DNA of 64,000 bases from Clostridia bacterium (GTDB lineage: Bacteria; Bacillota; Clostridia; Christensenellales; Aristaeellaceae), in NCBI GenBank assembly GCA_017532155.1, contig JAFXJP010000030.1, positions 61,311-125,310 on the forward strand, given 5' to 3'. The notes beneath the pieces were generated by a model. It worked only from the letters and a program-made list of their open reading frames with translations. It did no database searches and was not told the DNA's origin. The position numbers and the translations under genes were made by a program. Below, piece by piece: positions 50,851-57,955 of this stretch. Within the stretch, counting starts at the first letter, position 1. Every line of letters begins with the position of its first letter.

Positions 50851-52011
50851 TTAGAAGTAGAACGCCGTTTCGGGCGGACGGATGTCGGTCAGCGCGCCGG
50901 TGTAGTGGCGCAGCGTATGCACAGAATACGGATGCTTGAGGCACTCTTCCTCATTGATTTCAATGCCCAGGCCGGGCTCGTCCGGGATAGAGATATAGCC
51001 GTTTTCGTAATGCAGATTCTCGTCCGTCACATCCTTGCGCCAGGTCACGTCGCTGTACATGATTTCGAGGATAGAGAAATTCGGGCAGCAGGCGGCCAGC
51101 TGCAGCGTGGCAGCGTTGGCCACGGGACCGGAGGGATTATGCGGCGCGAAGGGAATGTAGTAGGTATCGGCGACGGCGGCGATCTTTTTAAGCTCCATGA
51201 TGCCGCCGGCGTGGCTGATGTCGGGCTGAATGTAATCCGCCGCGCGCATTTCAAACAGATCCTTGAAGGACTTGAGCGTGTAGAGACGTTCGCCCGCCGA
51301 GATGGCGACCGGCGATTTGTCGCGCACAGCCTTGAGTGCTTCGAGATTATCCGGCGGCACAGGCTCTTCAAACAGCATGGGGTGGAACTGCTCCAGCTCC
51401 TTGGCAATCTTGATGCCGGTCGGCACATTGAAGCGGCCGTGGCCTTCGATCAGAAGATCCACCTTGTCGCCCACAGCCTCGCGCACAGCTGCCACGCAGC
51501 GCAGCGCGGTGTCCAGATCATCATTGGAAATTTCCAGATAGGACTTGCCGAAGGGATCCCACTTCATGGCGGTCACGCCGCGCTGAACGGCGATCTTCGC
51601 CTTTTCGCCGAATTGCTCGGGCGTTTTCGCGCCGGAGAACCAGCCGTTGACGTAGATGCGCACTTTATCGTGCACCTTGCCGCCCAGCAGCTGATACACA
51701 GGCACATTCAGAGACTTGCCCAGGATATCCCACAGCGCCATTTCAACAGCGGAAAGCGCGCTCATCAGCACCGCGCCGCCGCGCCAGTAAGCATCGCGGT
51801 AAATATCGTGGAAGTGCTTTTCGATCGTCAGGGGATTTTTGCCCACCAGGTATTCCCTGATGTGCTCTACCGCGCCGATCAGCGCTTTTTCTTTGTATTC
51901 GAGCGTCGCTTCGCCAACGCCGTCGATGCCTTCGTCGGTGTAGACCTTTACAAACATCCAGTTGGTGCGGAAGCAGTCAACTGCGAATACTTTTACATCT
52001 GTTACTTTCAT
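50851..52011 (-). CDS. Enolase-superfamily dehydratase, D-galactonate-dehydratase-like
   Basis: 386 residues. It is close in pattern to galactonate dehydratase: capping domain with AVEMALWDILGKSLNVP near 90; barrel ligands in LLIEGHGRFNVP near 190 (Glu where the reference enzyme has Asp, His kept), LFEEPVPPDN near 217, and ISAGERLYT near 242; and the late base in FAPHNPSGPVA near 292. It would dehydrate a C5 or C6 aldonate to a 2-keto-3-deoxy acid. The other dehydratase at 47505 belongs to a different branch, so the two operons probably treat different sugar acids. Confidence 0.92.
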   Translation of the reverse strand: MKVTDVKVFAVDCFRTNWMFVKVYTDEGIDGVGEATLEYKEKALIGAVEHIREYLVGKNPLTIEKHFHDIYRDAYWRGGAVLMSALSAVEMALWDILGKSLNVPVYQLLGGKVHDKVRIYVNGWFSGAKTPEQFGEKAKIAVQRGVTAMKWDPFGKSYLEISNDDLDTALRCVAAVREAVGDKVDLLIEGHGRFNVPTGIKIAKELEQFHPMLFEEPVPPDNLEALKAVRDKSPVAISAGERLYTLKSFKDLFEMRAADYIQPDISHAGGIMELKKIAAVADTYYIPFAPHNPSGPVANAATLQLAACCPNFSILEIMYSDVTWRKDVTDENLHYENGYISIPDEPGLGIEINEEECLKHPYSVHTLRHYTGALTDIRPPETAFYF

Positions 52012-52014
52012 GTG

Positions 52015-52839
52015 TTACTCCTTGATATCAAACACGCGCACGTGATCCACCGCGAAGGTGTCGCCCGCCTTGGCAGCGCCGAAGGCCTCTTCCGTGGGAC
52101 GATGGTTTTCCTTGCGATAGCCATTGGTTTCGGTGGAAATGAGGATGAAGGTATCCGTGCCGGAAACGTTTTCGCAGATTTCGCCGTCCTTGACGCCGTC
52201 CACATAGAAAACGTACTTATCCGGCAGCCAGAGCACGCCAAAGTAATGGAATTCATCGGTGTCTATCGTGAGGTCTCCGCCCACCTTGCGGCGCTGCATG
52301 TCAAGACCGTAGCCGCCGGTGAAGACATTGTGCGGCTTGACCTGACCGGGGTGGAAGGACTCCATCACGTCCACCTCAGATCCCGTGAGCGCGGGATTCA
52401 GCGATGCGCCGATGATGGGCGACTGCAGCCAGAAGGCGCTCCACCAGCCCTCGCTTCTTTGCAGGCGGCAGCGGCACTCGTAATAGCCGTAGCGGTGGGT
52501 ATATTTGTTTTCGTGCAGCTTGCCGATGGGCCACTGCAGAACGTCATGACCGAAGGTGGTGGAAACCACGGGCTGATCCATGAAATTATAGCCCGTCTGC
52601 AATTGCGATGAGACGACCTCGCCGTTTTCCTCAAACACAGAGAACACCGCGCAGCCGTTTTCGATCTTCACGCCTTTGTCTGTCCAGGCGGCGTGGCGCT
52701 TGCCCATCATCGTGAGGCGGTAGTCCCATTTGCTGTCGTCCAGCTTGTCGCCGTCAAATTCATCCGACCAGACGAGATTGAAATCATATTCATCGGGCAG
52801 AAGGCTGGGCGCGTGGTCTTTCACTTCAAACTTTTTCAT
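52015..52839 (-). CDS. GH16-like glycoside hydrolase, no signal peptide
   Basis: 274 residues, a single jelly-roll domain. The N-terminal NLVWSDEFDGDKLDDSKWDY is the usual GH16 opening, and the catalytic set GSEVDVMESF (E-x-D-x-x-E) lies near residue 155. Aromatic residues in YGYYECRCRLQ and WWSAFWLQSP line the cleft. GH16 enzymes cut beta-1,3 or mixed-linkage glucans, agar or related glycans, and the specificity here is unknown. Without a signal peptide it is cytoplasmic, like the other hydrolases of this cluster. It lies between the MBL and dehydratase genes. Confidence 0.86.
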   Translation of the reverse strand: MKKFEVKDHAPSLLPDEYDFNLVWSDEFDGDKLDDSKWDYRLTMMGKRHAAWTDKGVKIENGCAVFSVFEENGEVVSSQLQTGYNFMDQPVVSTTFGHDVLQWPIGKLHENKYTHRYGYYECRCRLQRSEGWWSAFWLQSPIIGASLNPALTGSEVDVMESFHPGQVKPHNVFTGGYGLDMQRRKVGGDLTIDTDEFHYFGVLWLPDKYVFYVDGVKDGEICENVSGTDTFILISTETNGYRKENHRPTEEAFGAAKAGDTFAVDHVRVFDIKE

Positions 52840-52851
52840 GCCGTACCTCCG

Positions 52852-53535
52852 TTATACGGGAATTTCCCGGTAGATGGCAGGGATCACTTTGTTCTCAAAG
52901 GGGAAATCACGGGGATCAAGGCTGTCAAACAGGCCAAAGTGCAGCGGCACGGCAACCTTTGCGCCGCATTCTTTGGCAAAGCGCGCGGCGTCAAGCATGT
53001 TCATGTTGTTGCCTACGCCGTTGACCGGCAGAAAGATCACGTCAATGCCCTGCGGCAGATCGGCGAGCACCGCCTTATTGTACAGCGTGTCGCCCGTTAC
53101 GTAATAGCGCTTGTCTGCTTCCAGGTCGTGGATGATCACGCCGATGGCCTGCGTATCGCTGTGCTCGGCCTTGACGGCGGCAAAGCAAAAGCCTTTTTCT
53201 GTCCATTCGGTATGGCGGTTAAACTGCACGTAGTTGTGACCGCCGCCTTCCTGACGCGCCTTTTGCCAAACCGATGCAGGACCCAAAACCGTCATGCATT
53301 TATCCTGCTTGTGCAGAAAGCGCGGCGCAGTTTCGGGATCGTAATGGTCGATGTGATCGTGGGTGAAGATCATGATATCGGGCGAGAGGTCAAACAGCGC
53401 TTCCTCCACCGGCACGCGGCGGGTGTTTTTCGGATTGACCCTGGCCACGGAATCGGACAGGTAGGGATCGATCATCATCTGCACACCGTTTTTTTCAAAG
53501 AGCAGTCCGGCCTGTCCCAGCCAGGTGATCTTCAT
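52852..53535 (-). CDS. MBL-fold hydrolase (UlaG-like)
   Basis: 227 residues from the ATG at 53535 with AAGGAGA upstream. The metal motif is FTHDHIDHYD near 60, with further ligands in AEHSDTQAIG near 125, YVTGDTLYN near 147 and VPLHFGLFD near 205. This is the UlaG/L-ascorbate-6-phosphate-lactonase branch (PF12706/13483). In an operon otherwise resembling the first sugar module, it occupies the place of the beta-propeller lactonase, which suggests lactone opening. That is inference. Confidence 0.85.
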   Translation of the reverse strand: MKITWLGQAGLLFEKNGVQMMIDPYLSDSVARVNPKNTRRVPVEEALFDLSPDIMIFTHDHIDHYDPETAPRFLHKQDKCMTVLGPASVWQKARQEGGGHNYVQFNRHTEWTEKGFCFAAVKAEHSDTQAIGVIIHDLEADKRYYVTGDTLYNKAVLADLPQGIDVIFLPVNGVGNNMNMLDAARFAKECGAKVAVPLHFGLFDSLDPRDFPFENKVIPAIYREIPV

Positions 53536-53549
53536 AAGCACATCTCCTT

Positions 53550-54986
53550 TCAGCCAAAGATGACCGCCAGCGGCGCATCCAGCAGCGGAATGTTTTTGAG
53601 CCTTACGCCGCCGTTGGTGAGATCTTCCACCATGCCCTCCGGCAGGCGGTACAGCGTGCCGTCACGCAGATCGCACAGGTGAATGTTATCGTTTTTCTGC
53701 CCGTATACGCACAGGCTGCAGGTGCCTTCATAGGTGGCGGTGAGGATGTCCACGCCATTCCAGTAGGCGATCATCGAGCGGCCGTCATGCAGGCGGAAGG
53801 GGCAAATCTGAAGCGAAGGGCCGTTAAAATCGTAGCCGTTCACGCGGATGGAGGGCAGGCTTTCGACGGCATAAGGAATGTTCTCCGCATGGCTGTCGCC
53901 CTGCAGAAGCGCCGCCAGCGTGGAGAGCGCGAAATACGAGGGCTTTTTGCTGTAGGCGCCGGTAGCGCGGCCGTCCTCGTCAAATTCTGCGCTGATCACT
54001 CCGAAGTAGCCAAAGTCCAGATAGCTGGCCTTGTTGTCTACGCGCCCGTGCAGGGCTTCGATCATATCCATGGTGGAAAAATACGAGGTAAACGCGATGT
54101 CCGCGTGCAGGTCGCAAAGCATGGTGCGCAAAAGCATTTTGGTTTGCTTGTCCTGCGTCCAGGAAAAGCGCTTCATGGCGCCGTGACCGTCGCTGCGCGA
54201 CTGCGCGCCCGACTCGCCCTGGAAAAGACGAATCCTGGGATTCCATGCCCGCACGATGCTGTCCAGCGACTTAATCATCTGCGCGCGCCTGTTATCCGTG
54301 GACGAATAAATATGGAAGGAAACGTAGTCAATTACATCGGCAAGACCGGTAGACAGGGCGTTGTTGACATACTCCAGATTGGCGATATGAGCAATCGCAA
54401 AACCTGCAATCTCGGCGGTTTCGTCGGCTTCCTTGATGACCAGCGCCGTGTCGCGGGCAAAAGCGCCGTATTCCAGCGCGTTTTGGCGCAGGTCTCTTTC
54501 GGCAAGGTTTTCGCCGTCAAAGTGCTTCCAGGAATAGGCGCAGTCAGGCTCATTCCAGATTTCGTAGAGCTTCACGCGGCCTTTGAAATGCGTGACGGCA
54601 GCCTTTACATAATTCAGCCAGGCCTGCATTTCGCGCTCCGTGCCAATCGGCGGGCAGCCAACCGCGCCGAAGGTAACGCGCGCGATATCGGTGTACAGCG
54701 GGTTGCCGTAGCTCAGGTTCAGCCAGGGCTCCATGCCAAGGGACAGCAGCTTGTCCACAATCTGATCCAGCCAGGAAAAGTCGTACACGCCCTCCTGCTG
54801 CTCGGTTTTCATCCAGCCGGACTGCAGGCGGATTTTTTTGACGCCGATCTGAGAGACCATGGCATAGGCTTTTTCGGGATCAAACACATCGCGGTCGAGC
54901 TTTTCAAAGCCGACGCCAAGGCGCGAAAAGGCAATATCTTTGGCCGGGGTAAACTGAATTTTGCCAGCGGGGATCAATCGTTCCAT
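53550..54986 (-). CDS. GH39-like clan A glycoside hydrolase, no signal peptide
   Basis: 478 residues. The TIM barrel has the acid/base pair in KLYEIWNEPDCA near 148 (Asn-Glu) and the nucleophile glutamate in IRLFQGESGAQS near 260, as in GH39 beta-xylosidases and related GH-A families. SGWMKTEQQEGVYDFSWLD near 58 is the usual N-terminal strand. A small beta-domain follows (about 385-478). It starts with GGGAGGAT upstream. First gene of the second oxidative operon, divergent from a second AraC-type regulator. Confidence 0.85.
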   Translation of the reverse strand: MERLIPAGKIQFTPAKDIAFSRLGVGFEKLDRDVFDPEKAYAMVSQIGVKKIRLQSGWMKTEQQEGVYDFSWLDQIVDKLLSLGMEPWLNLSYGNPLYTDIARVTFGAVGCPPIGTEREMQAWLNYVKAAVTHFKGRVKLYEIWNEPDCAYSWKHFDGENLAERDLRQNALEYGAFARDTALVIKEADETAEIAGFAIAHIANLEYVNNALSTGLADVIDYVSFHIYSSTDNRRAQMIKSLDSIVRAWNPRIRLFQGESGAQSRSDGHGAMKRFSWTQDKQTKMLLRTMLCDLHADIAFTSYFSTMDMIEALHGRVDNKASYLDFGYFGVISAEFDEDGRATGAYSKKPSYFALSTLAALLQGDSHAENIPYAVESLPSIRVNGYDFNGPSLQICPFRLHDGRSMIAYWNGVDILTATYEGTCSLCVYGQKNDNIHLCDLRDGTLYRLPEGMVEDLTNGGVRLKNIPLLDAPLAVIFG

Positions 54987-55004
54987 ATATGTATCCTCCC
55001 TATC

Positions 55005-55033
55005 TTTACAAAGCGTATTGTATTGCTTATAAT
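55005..55033 (+). promoter_or_regulatory. Promoter of the second AraC-type regulator
   Basis: TTTACA (55005-55010) and TATAAT (55028-55033) are 17 bases apart, about 80 bases before the ATG at 55115. It overlaps the start region of the divergent operon, so the two promoters share one control region. Confidence 0.75.
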
Positions 55034-55036
55034 AAC

Positions 55037-55045
55037 ATTATATCA
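55037..55045 (-). promoter_or_regulatory. Extended -10 of the second oxidative operon
   Basis: On the - strand TGATATAAT lies about 50 bases upstream of the GH39-like gene. The -35 position is weak, consistent with activator dependence. Confidence 0.45.
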
Positions 55046-55114
55046 TGGCATACCGGATGATATAGGCGATATATTTGTGTGTTTTGTCATAATCTTATGA
55101 TTTTGGAGGATTGC

Positions 55115-55945
55115 ATGCTGAAAGCGGAGGATGGCGTATACTGTGGCGTGTTTGACAGCAGCATTCTGCGAAAGGCGCAGATAAAAAGCACTGACCGTAC
55201 GGTGCAGTGCTATGAGCTGGAGATCTTTCATACGCAGGCGGGCACAAGCTATGTGGACGGCAGCAAATATCCCACCAGGCGCGGCATGCTTTTGTGCGCC
55301 AAGCCCGGGCAGATCCGCCACAGCGATTTCCCCGTGTGCTGTTCCTATATCCGTATTCCGCCTGGATGCGATGCGGACGTCGAAAGGCTGCTAAGATTGC
55401 TGCCGGACTGCACATATCTGACGGATGAGGGCGACATTGAAAGCCTGATGGCACTGTTTACGCGCCTGAGCGCCTGTTATATTGGCGCAGCTTCGGGACT
55501 GATTAACGATCTGCATGGTAACTATCTGCTGGCAGAAGTGCTCTACCGCGTAGGCCGTCTGTGCCTGGGTGATCATGAGGATATCGCCGGCGCGCCGGTG
55601 GGGCGCATCACGCGCGAGGCATATGAATACATCAACGAAAACTACCGCGGCGCGTGCTCGCTGAAAGCTATTGCCGATGCGGTACAGATTTCGCCCAACC
55701 ATCTGCATGTGGTGTTCACGCGCGAAACAGGCATGACGCCCTTTGCGTATGTGCTCAAAAAGCGCATCGCCCATGCACAACGCCTGATTATGGCAGGCGA
55801 TAAGAGCATGCTGGAGATTGCCCTGGAAACCGGTTTTTGTTCCCAATCGCATTTTAACAAGGCATTCCGTGCCATAATTGGAACGACTCCTTTGCAATAC
55901 CGAAAGCAATTGCTGCAGCAAGGCGTTGACAAGTATGATGGATAG
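55115..55945 (+). CDS. AraC-family regulator (divergent from the second sugar operon)
   Basis: 276 residues from the ATG at 55115 with GGAGGA just upstream; longer starts to 55079 lack a ribosome binding site. The N-terminal sensor half is unlike the cupin of the first regulator (YELEIFHTQAGTSYVDGSKY). The C-terminal AraC domain has CSLKAIADAVQISPNHLHVV near 194 and LEIALETGFCSQSHFNKAF near 237. It is divergent from the GH39-first operon and probably controls it. Confidence 0.9.
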   Translation: MLKAEDGVYCGVFDSSILRKAQIKSTDRTVQCYELEIFHTQAGTSYVDGSKYPTRRGMLLCAKPGQIRHSDFPVCCSYIRIPPGCDADVERLLRLLPDCTYLTDEGDIESLMALFTRLSACYIGAASGLINDLHGNYLLAEVLYRVGRLCLGDHEDIAGAPVGRITREAYEYINENYRGACSLKAIADAVQISPNHLHVVFTRETGMTPFAYVLKKRIAHAQRLIMAGDKSMLEIALETGFCSQSHFNKAFRAIIGTTPLQYRKQLLQQGVDKYDG

Positions 55946-56032
55946 ATATGCACACGCGATGGAGGAAAAAGTGATCGCGGCCTCAGCGCAAATTGAGCAA
56001 TCCTTTACAGCGCGCTGACAAATGCAAACATC

Positions 56033-56070
56033 AAAAAAGCCCGAATTCTGGGCGAATTTCGGGCTTTTTT
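56033..56070 (+). terminator. Terminator after the second AraC regulator
   Basis: AAAAAAGCCCGAA pairs with TTCGGGCTTTTTT around a twelve-base loop. A small CACC-TTCGC-GGTG hairpin follows at 56072-56084. Confidence 0.88.
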
Positions 56071-56130
56071 ACACCTTCGCGGTGCCAATGTGTAAAGAAA
56101 AAGGATTTGGCAAGCACCAAACCCCAAAAC

Positions 56131-56164
56131 ACAAAAAGAAAAAACCTTGATTTCTCAAGGTTTT
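56131..56164 (-). terminator. Terminator of the tRNA-Arg gene
   Basis: On the - strand AAAACCTTGA pairs with TCAAGGTTTT around GAAA, followed by TTCTTTTTG. Confidence 0.85.
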
Positions 56165-56169
56165 CTCAG

Positions 56170-56246
56170 TGGCGCGCCCCGCGGGATTCGAACCCACGAC
56201 CTTTTGATTCGTAGTCAAACACTCTATCCAGCTGAGCTAGGGGCGC
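56170..56246 (-). tRNA. tRNA-Arg (anticodon ACG)
   Basis: A 77-base gene with encoded CCA. The acceptor arms are GCGCCCC and GGGGCGC, the D-arm has AGCTCAGCTGGATAGAG, the anticodon stem is TTTGA/TCAAA with loop CTACGAA (ACG), and the T-arm has GTGGGTTCGAATCCCGC. G is the discriminator base. It reads CGN codons, with A34 expected to be edited to inosine. A hairpin (GCTGTC/GACAGC, 56250-56266) sits just upstream of the mature 5' end. Confidence 0.97.
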
Positions 56247-56272
56247 AAGGCTGTCTCTCTGACAGCTTGATT

Positions 56273-56301
56273 ATTATAGCAGGGTTTTCTGGAAAATGCA
56301 A
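56273..56301 (-). promoter_or_regulatory. Promoter of tRNA-Arg
   Basis: On the - strand TTGCAT and TATAAT are separated by 17 bases, 27 bases upstream of the tRNA. Confidence 0.8.
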
Positions 56302-56330
56302 GCCCTTTTTTCGAAAAAAACGATATTTTT

Positions 56331-57860
56331 TCAAATTTTGTCAGGGATGGATTGTCCGTGCAGCTGCGCCAGCGCATAAACGCGCAGAATGGAGAGAAAA
56401 TCCGGGCCATACAGCTCCAGCTTTACCTCGCCAACACCCTTGACCATAGAGAATTCCTCCATGGTGGTGGGCAGCCTTTCGGCCATGTCTCTGAGCGTTT
56501 CATCGCTGAAAATCACATAAGCGGGAACGCCTTTGATACGTGCGATGCGATTGCGCAGATCCTTGAGCGCGCCGAGCAGACCGGGCTCGCGCTTTTCTTT
56601 TTTGGGTTGCGCAGCGGGAACGTACACGCGCGCCTCCTCAGCGCAGTAAGAGCAGTTCATGCAGTGCTCCGACGCGTGCTCGCCGAAATAATTGAGGATG
56701 AACTTGCGCAGGCACTTGCGGGAGGCGGTGTAGAAGGTCATTTGCTTGAGACGCTCCAGATCGCGCTCAATCAGCGTGGCGCGCTCGTCCTCGCTCAGCT
56801 CATAGCGCGTTTCGCTATGCTCAATCAGCCAGCGCGCGGTATGCACATCGCGGCCGTTATATAGCAGAATGCACTCGGCCTCTGCGCCGTCGCGGCCCGC
56901 GCGGCCGGCTTCCTGATAGTAACTTTCCAAATCCTTGGGCATGTTGTAGTGCACCACGTAGCGCACGTTGGATTTGTCAATGCCCATGCCAAAGGCATTG
57001 GTGGCTACCATCACCTGCGCGCGGTCAAAGCGGAAATCATCCTGATTGCTGCGGCGCTCGTCATCCGAAAGGCCGGCGTGATAGCACGTAGCAGAGACAT
57101 GATAATCGCTGAGCAAATCGCATACTTCCTCCACGCTCTTGCGGGTGGCGCAGTATACGATGCCGCTGTCGCTGCCGTGCTCGCGGATGATTTGCAAAAG
57201 CGCCTCGTCGCGCTCGCGCATGGTGGGAATTTTGCGCACGGAAAAGTGCAGATTAGGCCGGTCAAAGCCCGTCACGACGGTTTTGGGATTTTGTAGCGAA
57301 AGCAATTCGCGGATGTCATCCTTTACGTGCGGCGTGGCGGTGGCGGTAAATGCGCCCACGGGCGGCCGCTTGGGCAGGCGGGCGATGAATTCTGCAATGC
57401 GCAGATAGCTGGGGCGAAAATCCTGGCCCCACTGCGATACGCAATGCGCCTCGTCTACGGCGATCAGCGAGATGGTTGCATGCAGCGCAAAGTGCAGAAA
57501 ATCGGGCGAATTGAGCCTTTCTGGCGCAACATAAATGATCTTATAGCGCCCTTGTGCAGCGCGGCGGAGCGCTTCCTGCTGCTGCGAAAGCGTGAGGGAG
57601 GAATTGAGATACGCCGCCGGCGCGCCCATCTGCACGAGCGACAGCACCTGATCTTTCATCAGGGAAATGAGCGGGGAAATGACCAGCGCCACGCCCTCCT
57701 GAATGAGTGCGGGAATCTGAAAGCACATGGATTTGCCCGCGCCCGTCGGCATCACTGCCAGCGCATCACGTCCGGATAAAAGCGCGTCAATAATCACATC
57801 CTGCCCTTCGCGGAAGGATGTGTGGCCAAAGTAGTGGCGCAGCGCTTCGTAACGATCCAT
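56331..57860 (-). CDS. recQ: RecQ-type DNA helicase without a winged-helix (RQC) domain
   Basis: 509 residues, about 100 shorter than typical RecQ. Helicase motifs are complete: Q-motif and FGHTSFREGQ at the start, Walker A MPTGAGKSMCF near 38, DEAHCVSQWGQDFRPSY near 135, GFDRPNLHF, IVYCATRK near 225, and QEAGRAGRDG near 315. The zinc domain has C-x-R...CMNCSYC near 385-405. After that only a short Lys/Glu-rich linker separates the zinc region from an HRDC domain (about 432-505), so the winged helix that separates strands in E. coli RecQ is absent. It is transcribed alone. Confidence 0.93.
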   Translation of the reverse strand: MDRYEALRHYFGHTSFREGQDVIIDALLSGRDALAVMPTGAGKSMCFQIPALIQEGVALVISPLISLMKDQVLSLVQMGAPAAYLNSSLTLSQQQEALRRAAQGRYKIIYVAPERLNSPDFLHFALHATISLIAVDEAHCVSQWGQDFRPSYLRIAEFIARLPKRPPVGAFTATATPHVKDDIRELLSLQNPKTVVTGFDRPNLHFSVRKIPTMRERDEALLQIIREHGSDSGIVYCATRKSVEEVCDLLSDYHVSATCYHAGLSDDERRSNQDDFRFDRAQVMVATNAFGMGIDKSNVRYVVHYNMPKDLESYYQEAGRAGRDGAEAECILLYNGRDVHTARWLIEHSETRYELSEDERATLIERDLERLKQMTFYTASRKCLRKFILNYFGEHASEHCMNCSYCAEEARVYVPAAQPKKEKREPGLLGALKDLRNRIARIKGVPAYVIFSDETLRDMAERLPTTMEEFSMVKGVGEVKLELYGPDFLSILRVYALAQLHGQSIPDKI

Positions 57861-57916
57861 GGGTACTCCTTATTATTTAATGCATGAAAAGTATAGCGAA
57901 ACGCGCGGGGAAAGTC

Positions 57917-57946
57917 AAATGCAAAAGCCGCAGCATGTGCTGCGGC
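57917..57946 (-). terminator. Terminator of the sigma factor operon
   Basis: On the - strand GCCGCAGCA pairs with TGCTGCGGC with only CA between (effective loop four), followed by TTTTGCATTTG. It lies ten bases past the stop of the 572-residue gene. Confidence 0.82.
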
Positions 57947-57955
57947 CCTGCGGGT

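Noticed and set aside
49147-52611. An open frame of over 1100 codons antisense to the AraC and dehydratase genes
   Set aside because: It crosses several confirmed genes on the other strand and has the composition of a complement frame, with no recognisable motif.
56170-56246. tRNA-Arg considered as a phage or island attachment site
   Set aside because: No integrase, no duplicated tRNA 3' end and no phage genes are present on either side.
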